From the NCBI GenBank assembly GCA_902528415.1, contig CABZSR010000013.1, positions 1 through 41,431 of the forward strand: a stretch of 41,431 bases of DNA. Reading direction: 5' to 3'. This DNA comes from an uncultured SAR116 cluster alpha proteobacterium. GTDB lineage: Bacteria > Pseudomonadota > Alphaproteobacteria > Puniceispirillales > Marisalimonadaceae. Below the pieces are notes generated by a model that made no database searches, was not told the origin of the DNA, and saw only the letters and a list, made by a program, of their open reading frames with translations. Below are positions 7,572 to 15,126 of the stretch, one piece after another. Position 1 is the stretch's first letter. Every line of letters begins with the position of its first letter. Made by a program: the position numbers and the translations under genes.

Positions 7572-7766
7572 ATGAAAAAAGATGATGAAATTGAAAAACT
7601 TCTAAATGAAAATCTTAATTCAATTATTGAATACACCAAGGGTTATAAAAATTTAGAGGAGGCAAAACAAAATCTAAGAAAATCAGGTTTTGATGATAAA
7701 GCAATAGAAACTGTTTTAAAAGATATTGAAAGAAAGAACATCATTGAATTTCCTAAGAAAAGGTAG
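7572..7766 (+). CDS. Small helical protein (64 aa), unknown function
   Basis: The product is almost entirely charged helix: KKDDEIEKLLNENLNSIIEY, then YKNLEEAKQNLRKSGFDDKA, then a basic end FPKKR. The LEEAKQNLRKSGFDDKAIETVL unit resembles a short UBA- or RecX-like three-helix bundle, which suggests protein contact, but this is a shape similarity and not a family assignment. AAGG lies nine bases before the ATG. No partner gene is adjacent downstream; the next 450 bases hold only tiny frames. Confidence 0.45.
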   Translation: MKKDDEIEKLLNENLNSIIEYTKGYKNLEEAKQNLRKSGFDDKAIETVLKDIERKNIIEFPKKR

Positions 7767-7862
7767 TTTTTCTCAAACTATTTCACCTCTAATATATTCA
7801 TGAACTTGCATAAATTTTCTAAAATATTATTCTAAAAAAGGTCACCAGAGATTACTTTTTTA

Positions 7863-7994
7863 TTAATCTCCAAAAATTAAAATCAAAGAAAAGAATATCA
7901 AGCTCATAAAAGCAAAATCTAATATCATTCCAACTGTCATGAATATTAATAACATTTTGTACCAACCAAGTTTAAAGGAATTGGTGTTCATCAT
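7863..7994 (-). CDS. Possible small membrane protein (43 aa)
   Basis: This frame is too short for usual gene calls. It encodes MMNTNSFKLGWYKM and then two hydrophobic runs (LLIFMTVGMILDFAFM and SLIFFSLILIF), consistent with one or two membrane helices after a short positive N-terminus. The ribosome site is weak, which lowers confidence. The remaining interval 7767-8220 also holds a 43-codon frame at 8076-8207 on the plus strand with a TTG start, rich in K, Y and F, which I regard as unproven. Confidence 0.3.
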   Translation of the reverse strand: MMNTNSFKLGWYKMLLIFMTVGMILDFAFMSLIFFSLILIFGD

Positions 7995-8220
7995 TTTTGA
8001 TTTTCAATATTTTTTATACTATTATCAAAATTAAATTGACTTTATGAGTTAGACAACCCCAGAGGATGGTAAACTTTGAATTTTTTATCAAAAATAAATT
8101 TTAGATGGCAAAACTTTATCGAAGAAATGTTTGGTATGGGAAATTTTTCTTGTCCTTCGTATCAGAAAGAAATTACAAAATACAAAAATCGTTACAAAAA
8201 GTTATAAGTGATTTTATTTT

Positions 8221-8625
8221 ATGAGAAGCCTTTTTGAAAGTTTATTTACTACCAAAGACATAGTTAGAGCTAAGTATCCAAACGGTTGGGTAGGGTGGCT
8301 TAATGACGAAATGTCTGACGATGATGACGGCAGGCTTACTAGGTTCAGCACAATGGATGGTAGGTACATGTATATTATTGTTGAGCAATTGATTGAGTAT
8401 GGTTTCAGACCACCAGAGTTAGTCAATGACACAATTCATTTTCATGACTTTTATTTAAAGACTTATGAATATCAAGATTATTCCAAATTTGATTTCTCAA
8501 AGTATAACATAAAATTACCTGACTGGCTTAATATACAATTACAATCTAAAAAAAACATTCAAGGTATTGAAGCATTTGAGTTAGATAATTCAAATTTTAG
8601 TGGATTTGATTATTCATTTAACTAA
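8221..8625 (+). CDS. Protein of unknown function (134 aa)
   Basis: An acidic, aromatic, soluble protein. Visible features are an NGWVGWLNDEMSDDDDG acidic loop near residue 20, EYGFRPPEL near residue 60 and DLY-rich strands afterwards. No family is recognised. The start has only a weak ribosome site, and an alternative start upstream is blocked by a stop. It converges on the Zn-ribbon/GIY-YIG gene with a 28-base gap. Confidence 0.45.
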   Translation: MRSLFESLFTTKDIVRAKYPNGWVGWLNDEMSDDDDGRLTRFSTMDGRYMYIIVEQLIEYGFRPPELVNDTIHFHDFYLKTYEYQDYSKFDFSKYNIKLPDWLNIQLQSKKNIQGIEAFELDNSNFSGFDYSFN

Positions 8626-8653
8626 TTGCTTAGAAAAATTGGGATTAACTTTC

Positions 8654-9163
8654 TTATAAGTCTGGTGTTTTGTTACTTTTTATATTCATTTCTTCATTTT
8701 CTCTGGGTCCTATGACTTTAAACCCTTTTTCTTCCTCTTCTTTACCCCATGCTGGCTCTCTTAATTTAGAAGTTTCTAATTTCATAGGTCCTTCAAATTC
8801 AATCATTGCGGTTCCATAATTTTTTGCATGTTTGCTGGAATACTTCCCCAACAAGTGGTTTAAGTATCTTTCATATGGATGCAAACCTGTTCTACCTATA
8901 TAAAAGTCGTTATCTAATTTATATTTTTTTTGTTTTCTCAATCTAATCTTATAACAATAATTTCCTTGAGATTTCGGAACTTTAGCTTCTGAAAGAATTT
9001 GTTTTTTTAGAGTTTTAAATTCTTCACTATCTTTTTTTAATTTACTAAAAGATTTTTTTATCTTCCATTTATCCCAGTGTACTGCTGTACATTGGGAACA
9101 TTTGAATAGCAAACCATCAAAATAACCTTCAGAACTACATACACGGCAAACAGTTTCAGTCAT
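8654..9163 (-). CDS. Zn-ribbon/GIY-YIG-like nuclease-fold protein
   Basis: From the ATG at 9163 (169 residues), a treble-clef or zinc ribbon comes first: CRVC at residues 6-9 and CSQC near 23-26. After a basic helical linker the GIY-YIG-like part follows: NDFYIGRTGLHPYERYLNHL. It has the Tyr-x-Gly, the Arg-x2-Tyr and the His helix, then KNYGTAMIEFEG, and a REPAWGKEEEEKGFKVIG end in place of the A...E...G helix. Some GIY-YIG catalytic residues are therefore in place. The start codon overlaps the stop of the RecD2-like helicase by 8 bases, which is strong evidence of coupling. A longer start at 9190 is possible but would add only a basic leader. Confidence 0.6.
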   Translation of the reverse strand: MTETVCRVCSSEGYFDGLLFKCSQCTAVHWDKWKIKKSFSKLKKDSEEFKTLKKQILSEAKVPKSQGNYCYKIRLRKQKKYKLDNDFYIGRTGLHPYERYLNHLLGKYSSKHAKNYGTAMIEFEGPMKLETSKLREPAWGKEEEEKGFKVIGPRENEEMNIKSNKTPDL

Positions 9164-11327
9164 CCTTAATCTCTGTTTGAAGTGTTTCAATTAAGTTTGT
9201 ATATCTTAAATCAGGTAATTTTTGTATTCCCTCATTTAACGAACTTTCTTCTCCAACTAAAAGGGCCTTATCTTTCGCCCTTGTAAGAGCTGTATAAATT
9301 AAATTTCTCCTAAGCATAAATTTATGTTCACTTGAACATGTAATTATTACCCCTTTGTAGTCAGAACCTTGGCTTAGGTGTATGGTAATTGCGTATGCAA
9401 GTTGTAAATCAAACGCGTCCTTAGTTGAAAAATCTATTTCTTTCGAATTAAATTCCGTTACTATTAGGTTACCGCTTTTTCTTAATACTCTTCCTATGTC
9501 ACCGTTAACCAAACCAAGTTCTTTAACTTTATTTTTTCTCATAATAACTTTGTCACCCGAATAAAAGTTCATCTCAAATTCACCACCTTTACCTTTTATT
9601 TTGTTGGTGAATACTGGGTTACGTCCAGCAGTTGTTCTTTGTTGGATTAACCTATTGAGATTATAAAGACCAACTTCACCTTCTCTCTGGGGTGTTAGGA
9701 TTTGGATGTCATCTTGCTTAATGCCAGATTTTGGTAACGTATCAAAATAGAGTTCCAATACTTTATCTGCCTGTCTTCCTCGTGGAACATCATTTAAAAC
9801 AATGTCATTTCTAAAATCATTATCCAAAGTTGGAATTTTACCTCGTACGATTTCGCGTGCCGCTTTTGCTATACCACTCATCGATGCTTGTCTGTAGTTA
9901 CCAGTTAACTTTGAAACTTTAATTTTATTGGATCTAATTAAATCTTTAAAAACTTGTCCTGGACCTACAGGAGGTAGTTGATCTGCGTCACCTATGAAAA
10001 CGACTGACGCTTTGTCTGGTATTGAATTAAGGAGAGAACTCATCAAGTCTATGTCAATCATTGAAGATTCATCTACAATCATTATGTCAAATTTATCTTC
10101 AGACTTTGGTTCATTTGCCCCAAGATATGAATGTATAGTTCCAGGATTATATTTTTTCAGACCCTCTGTTGATATACGTGTGGCTGCCTTGCCAGTTGGT
10201 GCGGTCAATTTTAATTTTAATTTTAAATCTGATACAGCACTCACCAAGGCTTTAACCATTGTAGTTTTTCCTGCGCCAGGACCACCTGTAATAATAGAAA
10301 TAGGGCTACTAACAGCTGTGTTGACAGCTTCTATTTGTTCATCAGACAAATCTACAGTTTTTTGTGTTTTTAATTCTGATTTGGTAAATGATTTTTTATT
10401 TTCTCCTCGTTCAAATTTACTTATTATTCTATTTATCTCTTGGGTTATTTTCTTGTCTCTAAGTTCCGAGGCTTCTGATTGGATGATCTCCTTGTCATTT
10501 TTTTTGGTGAACTTAAATTCCGAATTAGATTTTTTAATAACTTCTGAAACAAAATCTTTCTCAAATTCTTCAAGCTTGATCACCTCATCTAAGACACGGT
10601 CAAAAGGGTAACATGTGTGTCCGTTGGTTGTTTCTTTTTTCTTAATCACATGGTTGGTTGCAGCAATTATAATTTGTTCATCTGAAATTTTAAAATCTAA
10701 TCTTTTACAAACTTTCTTTATTTCGTCCAACGACAAATAAGGAATTGTTCCAAGCAGAGAAATAGGGTTTGTAATAAGTTTGTGAAGAATAGACAGTCCA
10801 TAATCTTCACGAAGATGTTTTTTTTGAACATTTGTGAAGCCAAGCTCGTTAAGTAAAATATCGTAGTGAGCTAAATCATTAGTCTTTGCCCAACCATTAT
10901 TTATACTCTTAGCTTGGTCTTCAGTAATATCAAACTTTTCTTGTATGTGTGATGATGACCCTTTGATAGTTCTAAGGGTGTTCATATTGCCACGGTTAAC
11001 AATTTTATCAGCTAAAACTTCGCCAACACCTCTAAAATGCCAACCTGAAAGAAATAGTTTAAGGCCTTTCAAGGGAGCATTTCCTAAATATAGAAGGTTA
11101 GCATCTTGCGTAACTACTTTTTTTATTACTTGCTTAGCGTCTACAGCATACCAACCACTCTTAAATTTTTTATTTTTAGGGAAATCTATTTTTCCATATA
11201 AAACACTTTGACCAAGATTCTTTTCTTTGTCGATTACGCCAACAAAATCTATTTTTAGATCAGGAACATCTTCTTTTTTTGAAGGTTTCTTGTAAAAATT
11301 AAATTTGGGATTATATTTTTTTTTCAT
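9156..11327 (-). CDS. RecD2-like superfamily 1B DNA helicase
   Basis: A 723-residue helicase. The N-terminal 230 residues have an OB-like strand set, a helix-hairpin-helix (GVGEVLADKIVNRG near residue 100) and the linker typical of RecD2. The motor follows: Walker A GGPGAGKTT near 350, APTGKAATRIS, motif II MIVDESSMID, GDADQLPPVGPG, the NYRQ motif, LTPQREGEVG and a C-terminal NGDIGRV SH3 part. Motif V/VI are AITIHLSQGSDYKGVII and YTALTRAKD. It is expected to unwind DNA 5' to 3' and does not need RecBC. The frame is intact. It follows the 156-aa gene by 12 bases and overlaps the GIY-YIG gene, so the three form one operon. Confidence 0.9.
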   Translation of the reverse strand: MKKKYNPKFNFYKKPSKKEDVPDLKIDFVGVIDKEKNLGQSVLYGKIDFPKNKKFKSGWYAVDAKQVIKKVVTQDANLLYLGNAPLKGLKLFLSGWHFRGVGEVLADKIVNRGNMNTLRTIKGSSSHIQEKFDITEDQAKSINNGWAKTNDLAHYDILLNELGFTNVQKKHLREDYGLSILHKLITNPISLLGTIPYLSLDEIKKVCKRLDFKISDEQIIIAATNHVIKKKETTNGHTCYPFDRVLDEVIKLEEFEKDFVSEVIKKSNSEFKFTKKNDKEIIQSEASELRDKKITQEINRIISKFERGENKKSFTKSELKTQKTVDLSDEQIEAVNTAVSSPISIITGGPGAGKTTMVKALVSAVSDLKLKLKLTAPTGKAATRISTEGLKKYNPGTIHSYLGANEPKSEDKFDIMIVDESSMIDIDLMSSLLNSIPDKASVVFIGDADQLPPVGPGQVFKDLIRSNKIKVSKLTGNYRQASMSGIAKAAREIVRGKIPTLDNDFRNDIVLNDVPRGRQADKVLELYFDTLPKSGIKQDDIQILTPQREGEVGLYNLNRLIQQRTTAGRNPVFTNKIKGKGGEFEMNFYSGDKVIMRKNKVKELGLVNGDIGRVLRKSGNLIVTEFNSKEIDFSTKDAFDLQLAYAITIHLSQGSDYKGVIITCSSEHKFMLRRNLIYTALTRAKDKALLVGEESSLNEGIQKLPDLRYTNLIETLQTEIKDD

Positions 11328-11339
11328 AAATCTTATCCC

Positions 11340-11810
11340 CTAATTAGTTAAATTTTGTTTGTCTTCGTCATCTAAGTTTAGAAAAGCTAACGTAGACGGG
11401 TCAATGTTTTTATTAAATAGCTTAGTCCAGTAAGTTTTATTTTCTTTCCACTCACCTTCATATTCTTTTACTTGATCTTGGTAACGCGAAAATGAATTTA
11501 TGGATTTATCTTTAAATTCGACATGTGGTTCCAGATAATATTCCTCCATAACATCTCGTATAGCCCTTAATTCAAACCACAGATCTCTTACTTCATTTAC
11601 TAACTCATCATTGTCGGAACAAGTATTAATCTCAGTTATAAGTAAAGTGATTTTTATATTTATGTATTTGTTAAACCAAACTTGTTTTTCATTTCCATCA
11701 TCTGGTGTCCATATTTCAACAAGTTCAAATTTTGACTTTGAAAGTAATGATTGGATGCTGTTTAGGTTTGATAAAGAAACTTTGATTTGATTTTTAAAAT
11801 TATTTTTCAT
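11340..11810 (-). CDS. Protein of unknown function (156 aa), first gene of helicase operon
   Basis: Mostly helical and acidic, with an LSNLNSIQSLLSKSKFELVE start and a NDELVNEVRDLWFELRAIRD helix in the middle. No catalytic motif or membrane segment is visible. The start has AAGGAG five bases before the ATG and sits directly beside a perfect 23-bp inverted repeat, one arm of which ends in the first bases of that ribosome site. This arrangement could control translation of the operon. It is transcribed with the RecD2-like helicase and the Zn-ribbon/GIY-YIG gene. It does not resemble known RecD2 partners that I can name. Confidence 0.55.
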   Translation of the reverse strand: MKNNFKNQIKVSLSNLNSIQSLLSKSKFELVEIWTPDDGNEKQVWFNKYINIKITLLITEINTCSDNDELVNEVRDLWFELRAIRDVMEEYYLEPHVEFKDKSINSFSRYQDQVKEYEGEWKENKTYWTKLFNKNIDPSTLAFLNLDDEDKQNLTN

Positions 11811-11818
11811 AATTACTC

Positions 11819-11876
11819 CTTAATTTTTTTAATTTTTTCTCTCGCAAATTCATGAGAAAAAATTAAAAAAATTAAG
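11819..11876. repeat. Perfect 23-bp inverted repeat with 12-base loop
   Basis: The arms are 11819-11841 and 11854-11876. Each arm has the shape CTT-AA-T7-AA-T6-CTC and pairs with no mismatch; the loop between them is 12 bases (11842-11853). The structure abuts the ribosome site of the leftward 156-aa gene. The stem is almost purely A-T with a GAG/CTC cap at the loop, so it could act as an attenuator or mRNA stabiliser, or be a binding site. A rho-independent terminator lies just beyond it. Confidence 0.75.
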
Positions 11877-11888
11877 AAGTGTTTTTTC

Positions 11889-11915
11889 AAAAAAAAAGCT
11901 AGAAAAACCTCTAGC
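11889..11915 (-). terminator. Rho-independent terminator for the small membrane-protein gene
   Basis: Read leftward, the sequence forms GCTAGA-(six-base loop)-TCTAGC, a 6-bp stem, followed by nine T. It lies 65 bases after the stop of the 65-aa gene at 11980-12177 and before the helicase operon. It therefore separates the two transcription units. Confidence 0.7.
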
Positions 11916-11979
11916 GAATTTAAAAATAGCAATTTTTATCTAATTAGTCAAATTTGTGTTAAATCAGACACAAGATATA

Positions 11980-12177
11980 TTAATTTCTGTATGTTAATTT
12001 AAGTCTTAGCCTGATTACTTCTGCAAATAAAATCAAACTTGCGATAGGCCAAATTACACAAAATACCCAGACGTTAATTTCTTCGTAAGTTATACCAAGA
12101 ATATTTGCTAAGTCGTACAGAAGATAAACACAAAAATTGAAAGTTTGATCTATCCAGTATATACCGCTGTTAGCCAT
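11980..12177 (-). CDS. Small single- or double-pass membrane protein (65 aa)
   Basis: A strong ribosome site (AAGGAGA) lies seven bases before the ATG. The protein has a hydrophobic stretch NFCVYLLYDLANILGI and a clear C-terminal membrane helix (VWVFCVIWPIASLILFAEVI), then a basic RLRLKLTYRN tail, which places the tail in the cytoplasm. Function is unknown. It has its own terminator at 11889-11915, so it is a separate unit lying between the helicase operon and the divergent nuclease gene. Small membrane proteins are common effectors in defence or toxin systems, but no toxin family is recognised here. Confidence 0.6.
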   Translation of the reverse strand: MANSGIYWIDQTFNFCVYLLYDLANILGITYEEINVWVFCVIWPIASLILFAEVIRLRLKLTYRN

Positions 12178-12314
12178 GATAATTCTCCTTCAATTATCTT
12201 TAATAACATTGAATTAAGACATGAAATAGTCAACTATATGTTCTTAAAAAGATTATTTATGTGAAATCTCATCAAATATTTTAATTTGTAGATTTGATAG
12301 TGAGGATAAATTTT

Positions 12315-13016
12315 ATGTTAAAATTAAGTAGATCGGCTGTAGAACAATACCTAAACTGTAAACGTTGTTTTGTTTTAGTATATAAACATAAAGTAAGACC
12401 GAACATGTTGCCATTTACATTAAATATTGCTGTCGACAATTTATGTAAAAATGAATTTGATTACTACAGAGAGAGACAAGAACCACATCCCTTATTTTTG
12501 AAGCACAACATAGACGCTGTTCCATTTAAGCATCCTGAAATGAATAGATGGCGAAATAATTTTCAAGGTATTTCATATATTGATGAAAATCTTGGGTTGA
12601 ATTTTTATGGCGCAGTTGATGACGTGTGGATTAAACCTGATGGCGAATTGATTATCTCAGACGTCAAAAGTACTGCAAAAAAAGTTTTTGATTGGGATGA
12701 TACATGGAGCAGATATGAATATCCTAAAGGATATCGAAGACAGCTTGAAATGTATCAATGGATATTTAGAAAAAATGGATTTAACGTATCTGATACAGGT
12801 TACCTGGTTTATTACAACGGTCTAAAAGATGAGCCAATGTTTAACCAAGTTTTAAAATTTGATCTTCACCTTGTAGAACTTAAATGTGATGACAGGTGGG
12901 TAGATGAAACTCTAGTCAAAGCTAAAGCCCTTCTTGAAAGCGACGAATATCCTCAGGGCTCTAAGACGTGTGACACATGTCAGTATTTAAAAAAGAGGTG
13001 GGAAGTTACTAACTAA
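12315..13016 (+). CDS. PD-(D/E)XK nuclease superfamily protein (Cas4/RecB-like)
   Basis: A 233-residue nuclease fold. The N-terminal KLSRSAVEQYLNCKRCFVL is the Ser-x-Tyr-x2-Cys helix of RecB/Cas4 nucleases. The catalytic set follows: NFYGAVDDVW (first Asp), then ELIISDVKST (Asp-x-Lys) and YRRQLEMYQWI (Gln and Tyr helix). The C-terminus has CDTCQYL, resembling the Fe-S or zinc cysteines of Cas4, but with only three obvious cysteines in all, so the cluster is uncertain. Such proteins trim DNA ends. The ATG at 12315, preceded by GAGG, is preferred over a TTG at 12294. It is divergent from the small membrane gene and near the RecD2-like helicase, suggesting a shared DNA-processing task. No other Cas gene is present. 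Confidence 0.8.
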   Translation: MLKLSRSAVEQYLNCKRCFVLVYKHKVRPNMLPFTLNIAVDNLCKNEFDYYRERQEPHPLFLKHNIDAVPFKHPEMNRWRNNFQGISYIDENLGLNFYGAVDDVWIKPDGELIISDVKSTAKKVFDWDDTWSRYEYPKGYRRQLEMYQWIFRKNGFNVSDTGYLVYYNGLKDEPMFNQVLKFDLHLVELKCDDRWVDETLVKAKALLESDEYPQGSKTCDTCQYLKKRWEVTN

Positions 13017-13070
13017 TTTTTACCAAGGCAACATACTATAATTTAAGTTTATATAAATTGTTTAGATAAA

Positions 13071-13715
13071 TTAAAATGTTTTCACATTAGTATCTGATAA
13101 TTTCAAAGCATATTCGTAAATTTCGTCATACATCATTAGATTATTTTTGAAATAATCTGGTATACCTGACAAGCCGTAAAATCTACCAGCAATCATACCA
13201 GCTACAGCGCCAGTAGTGTCTGCGTCATGCCCTCTGTTAACAGCCTTTATTACACAATCTTCAAAATTGTTAGTTGTTGAAAAAGCCCACCAGGCTGCTT
13301 CATATGTTTCTTTTACAAATCCTCCAGACATTACATCTTCTCGTCTGATGTTATCTGGCAATTTATATGTGGAATATTTTGGTATAGCTTTCCCTAAAAA
13401 CAGTTCTTCAGCGAACATCACTGAATATTGAACACATAATTGGCTGCCATGTGTCAACAGAGTTTGCTGTAATGCTAACCTTATCGATTCATCTCTGTCT
13501 TTCGAAACAACCACAACAGGTGCCATCCGCATTAAGGCGCCATTTCCTGATGTGTTTTCAGCAATTCTCCCTCTGTAAGGCTGGTGAAGTTTATTGGTTT
13601 TTATGCTTTCGGAGTAACTACTTAATGCGTCATATACAGTGTTGCCAATATCAAAGCATTTACTTCGAGTACAAAATTTTCCTTCTTTGAACCACTGATA
13701 AAATTCTATCGAAGA
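13071..13715 (-). pseudogene. ADP-ribosylglycohydrolase (DraG family), 5'-truncated
   Basis: The frame is open on the minus strand from 13715 to the stop at 13071. Beginning at the truncation it reads SSIEFYQWFKEG, CFDIGNTVYDAL, PYRGRIAENTSGNGALMRMA and near the end GHDADTTGAVAGMIAG. These are the W-F-x-G, FDIGNT, SGNGALMR and GDADT motifs of DraG enzymes in the right order. What is missing is the N-terminus, including the first GD-x-G and the TDDT-type metal site. A stop codon lies just beyond the break. The only internal ATG (13532) would leave out the FDIGNT and SGNG motifs, so it is a remnant. It ends where the truncated integrase begins, and so marks a rearrangement scar. Confidence 0.85.
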
Positions 13716-14311
13716 CCGTCAAAGTGAAGCGGGTAAAGCACTTTTCTGCTCTACCCTACAACGACATTGGTGTTTTCTTACAAGAACTGCGTCAACTTAA
13801 AGGGTACTCTGCCTTGGCTTTAGAATTTCTTATCCTGACTGCAGCTCGTACCAGCGAAATTATTGGTGCAAAGTGGGCTGAGATTGATCTTGAAAAGAAA
13901 ATTTGGACGGTGCCTGCTGGTCGCATGAAAGTGGGAAAAGAACATCGAGTTCCCTTATGCATACGAGCAATCAAAATCCTCTCAAATATTACATCTAATA
14001 GAAATCCTGAAGAATATGTTTTCTCTGGGTGGAAACAAAACAAAGGTCTTAGCAATAACGCTTTACTAACCTTACTCAAGAAGATGGGTCGATCAAATAT
14101 AACAGTTCATGGATTTCGAAGTACTTTCAGAGATTGGGCAGCTGAGGAAGCCCACACATTCGCAAACGAAACAATTGAGTTAGCACTCGCCCATACAATC
14201 AAGAACAAAGCCGAAGCTGCCTATAGACGGGGAGATCAGTTAGAAAGACGTAGAGAACTAATGTCTGCTTGGGACTATTATACTAATCAGCATTCTCGAT
14301 CTAAGGATTAA
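13712..14311 (+). pseudogene. P4-type tyrosine integrase, N-terminal half missing
   Basis: Only the C-terminal catalytic domain remains (about 195 residues), starting at KTVKVKRVKHFSALPY, which matches residue 205 onward of full-length family members such as the integrase at 1036-2208. Active-site residues persist: Arg in TAARTSEI, HGFRSTFRDW, LAHTIKNK and the Tyr in EAAYRRGD. The N-terminal DUF4102 and core-binding domains are gone, replaced by the DraG remnant. A GTG at 13724 could start a short product, but without arm-binding and core-binding domains it should not integrate. The gene leads into the AlpA/primase/helicase genes with 4 bases to the next start. Codons are less AT-rich than to the left, consistent with a different origin. 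Confidence 0.85.
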
Positions 14312-14315
14312 GAAG

Positions 14316-14714
14316 ATGAGCGCTAGAAAAGGTCAAACTCGGCTAAAAGAAATAGCCAGTCAGATATCTCAAGACAAACAACTGAGCCCTGAAGATAAAG
14401 AATTCTTGGTTAAAGCGTTGATTGAAATCTCTGATGGTGAAGATGCAGAAACCGCTTTGGCTGTGAAATTTAAAAAAGGTGAGCGTAAAAGCCGCCAAAC
14501 AAGAGTCGCAAAAATCAATAAAGCGCTGGTGATGGTATTGCTTGCAACAGCTAAAGCACCAAAAAGTGAGGGCGGACTTGGGCTTACTTTGCAAGATGCA
14601 GTTGCAATGGTAAAAGCAGAGTGGGGTAAGCTTCCCTCGGAACAAACTCTACGACGTTATTGGAACGACGTAAAAAATACTCAAGAAAGAGATTTTGAAA
14701 TAAAAACGGATTAA
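14316..14714 (+). CDS. Protein of unknown function of P4-like element (132 aa)
   Basis: A basic helical protein. It has a short LSPEDKEFLVKAL helix, a DGEDAETALAVKF segment, and then KGERKSRQTRVAKINKALVM, rich in Lys and Arg. The C-terminal third has LPSEQTLRRYWNDV, which looks like a DNA-binding helix. No family name can be given. It is in an operon-like row of five genes on the plus strand, between the integrase remnant and AlpA. It may be a regulator or an accessory replication protein. Confidence 0.6.
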   Translation: MSARKGQTRLKEIASQISQDKQLSPEDKEFLVKALIEISDGEDAETALAVKFKKGERKSRQTRVAKINKALVMVLLATAKAPKSEGGLGLTLQDAVAMVKAEWGKLPSEQTLRRYWNDVKNTQERDFEIKTD

Positions 14715-14801
14715 AATCTTGATTTAAGTCCTTCGACCAACTTCTTGGTTATTGGTATCAATCTAATAATACCCATTAATTTATGATTGGAGTTGGTTAA
14801 A

Positions 14802-15023
14802 ATGGCAATAGAAATTAAAAGACAACGTATTCTACGTATGCAAGATTTACCTGATAGAATTGGGTTTCGACCTTCAACTATTTACGAGCTGATTGCTAAA
14901 GGCAAATTCCCACGGCCCTTTAAGCTAATGCCAGGGGGAAGAGCAGCTGGATGGCTTGAAGCTACGATCGATGATTGGATCGCGTCACGAAATGACGACA
15001 GCCAACACAACAGCACAAAGTAA
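14802..15023 (+). CDS. AlpA-family regulator (second copy in window)
   Basis: A 73-residue protein with RILRMQDLPDRIGFRPSTIY as the first helices and FPRPFKLMPGGRAAGWLEAT, then DDWI, as the wing. These are the classic AlpA features. The ATG at 14802 with GGAG nine bases upstream is preferred to a TTG at 14787. It differs in sequence from the AlpA at 689-925, so it comes from another element. A 12-bp inverted repeat overlaps its stop codon. In P4-like islands AlpA controls excision; here the cognate integrase is broken, so the element is probably stranded. Confidence 0.85.
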   Translation: MAIEIKRQRILRMQDLPDRIGFRPSTIYELIAKGKFPRPFKLMPGGRAAGWLEATIDDWIASRNDDSQHNSTK

Positions 15024-15055
15024 AACTCACGACGCGATGACCATGAGTTTTACTT
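15018..15055. repeat. 12-bp perfect inverted repeat between AlpA and primase
   Basis: The arms are 15018-15029 (AAGTAAAACTCA) and 15044-15055 (TGAGTTTTACTT) with a 14-base loop that is richer in GC (CGACGCGATGACCA). It lies at the stop of AlpA and 72 bases before the primase start. It may be a terminator without a T-run, or part of the replication origin that the primase/helicase pair acts on. Origins close to the primase gene are known in P4-type replicons; the role here is inferred. Confidence 0.5.
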
Positions 15056-15126
15056 AGCGTGCAATCTAAGATTTACCGTTAAATTATAACCGATTTGGTC
15101 ATGCGCAGCAAGCGTAAGGCATTAAA

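Noticed and set aside
8076-8207. 43-codon plus-strand frame with TTG start
   Set aside because: Only a distant GAGG precedes it and a competing 39-codon frame covers the same bases, so coding cannot be supported.
9994-10611. 205-codon plus-strand frame inside the helicase
   Set aside because: It is the antisense of a well-supported RecD2-like helicase, with a serine-rich shadow composition.
12315-13016. Cas4-like nuclease taken as a sign of CRISPR
   Set aside because: No regularly spaced repeats and no other cas gene are present in the window; the fold is shared with many non-CRISPR nucleases.
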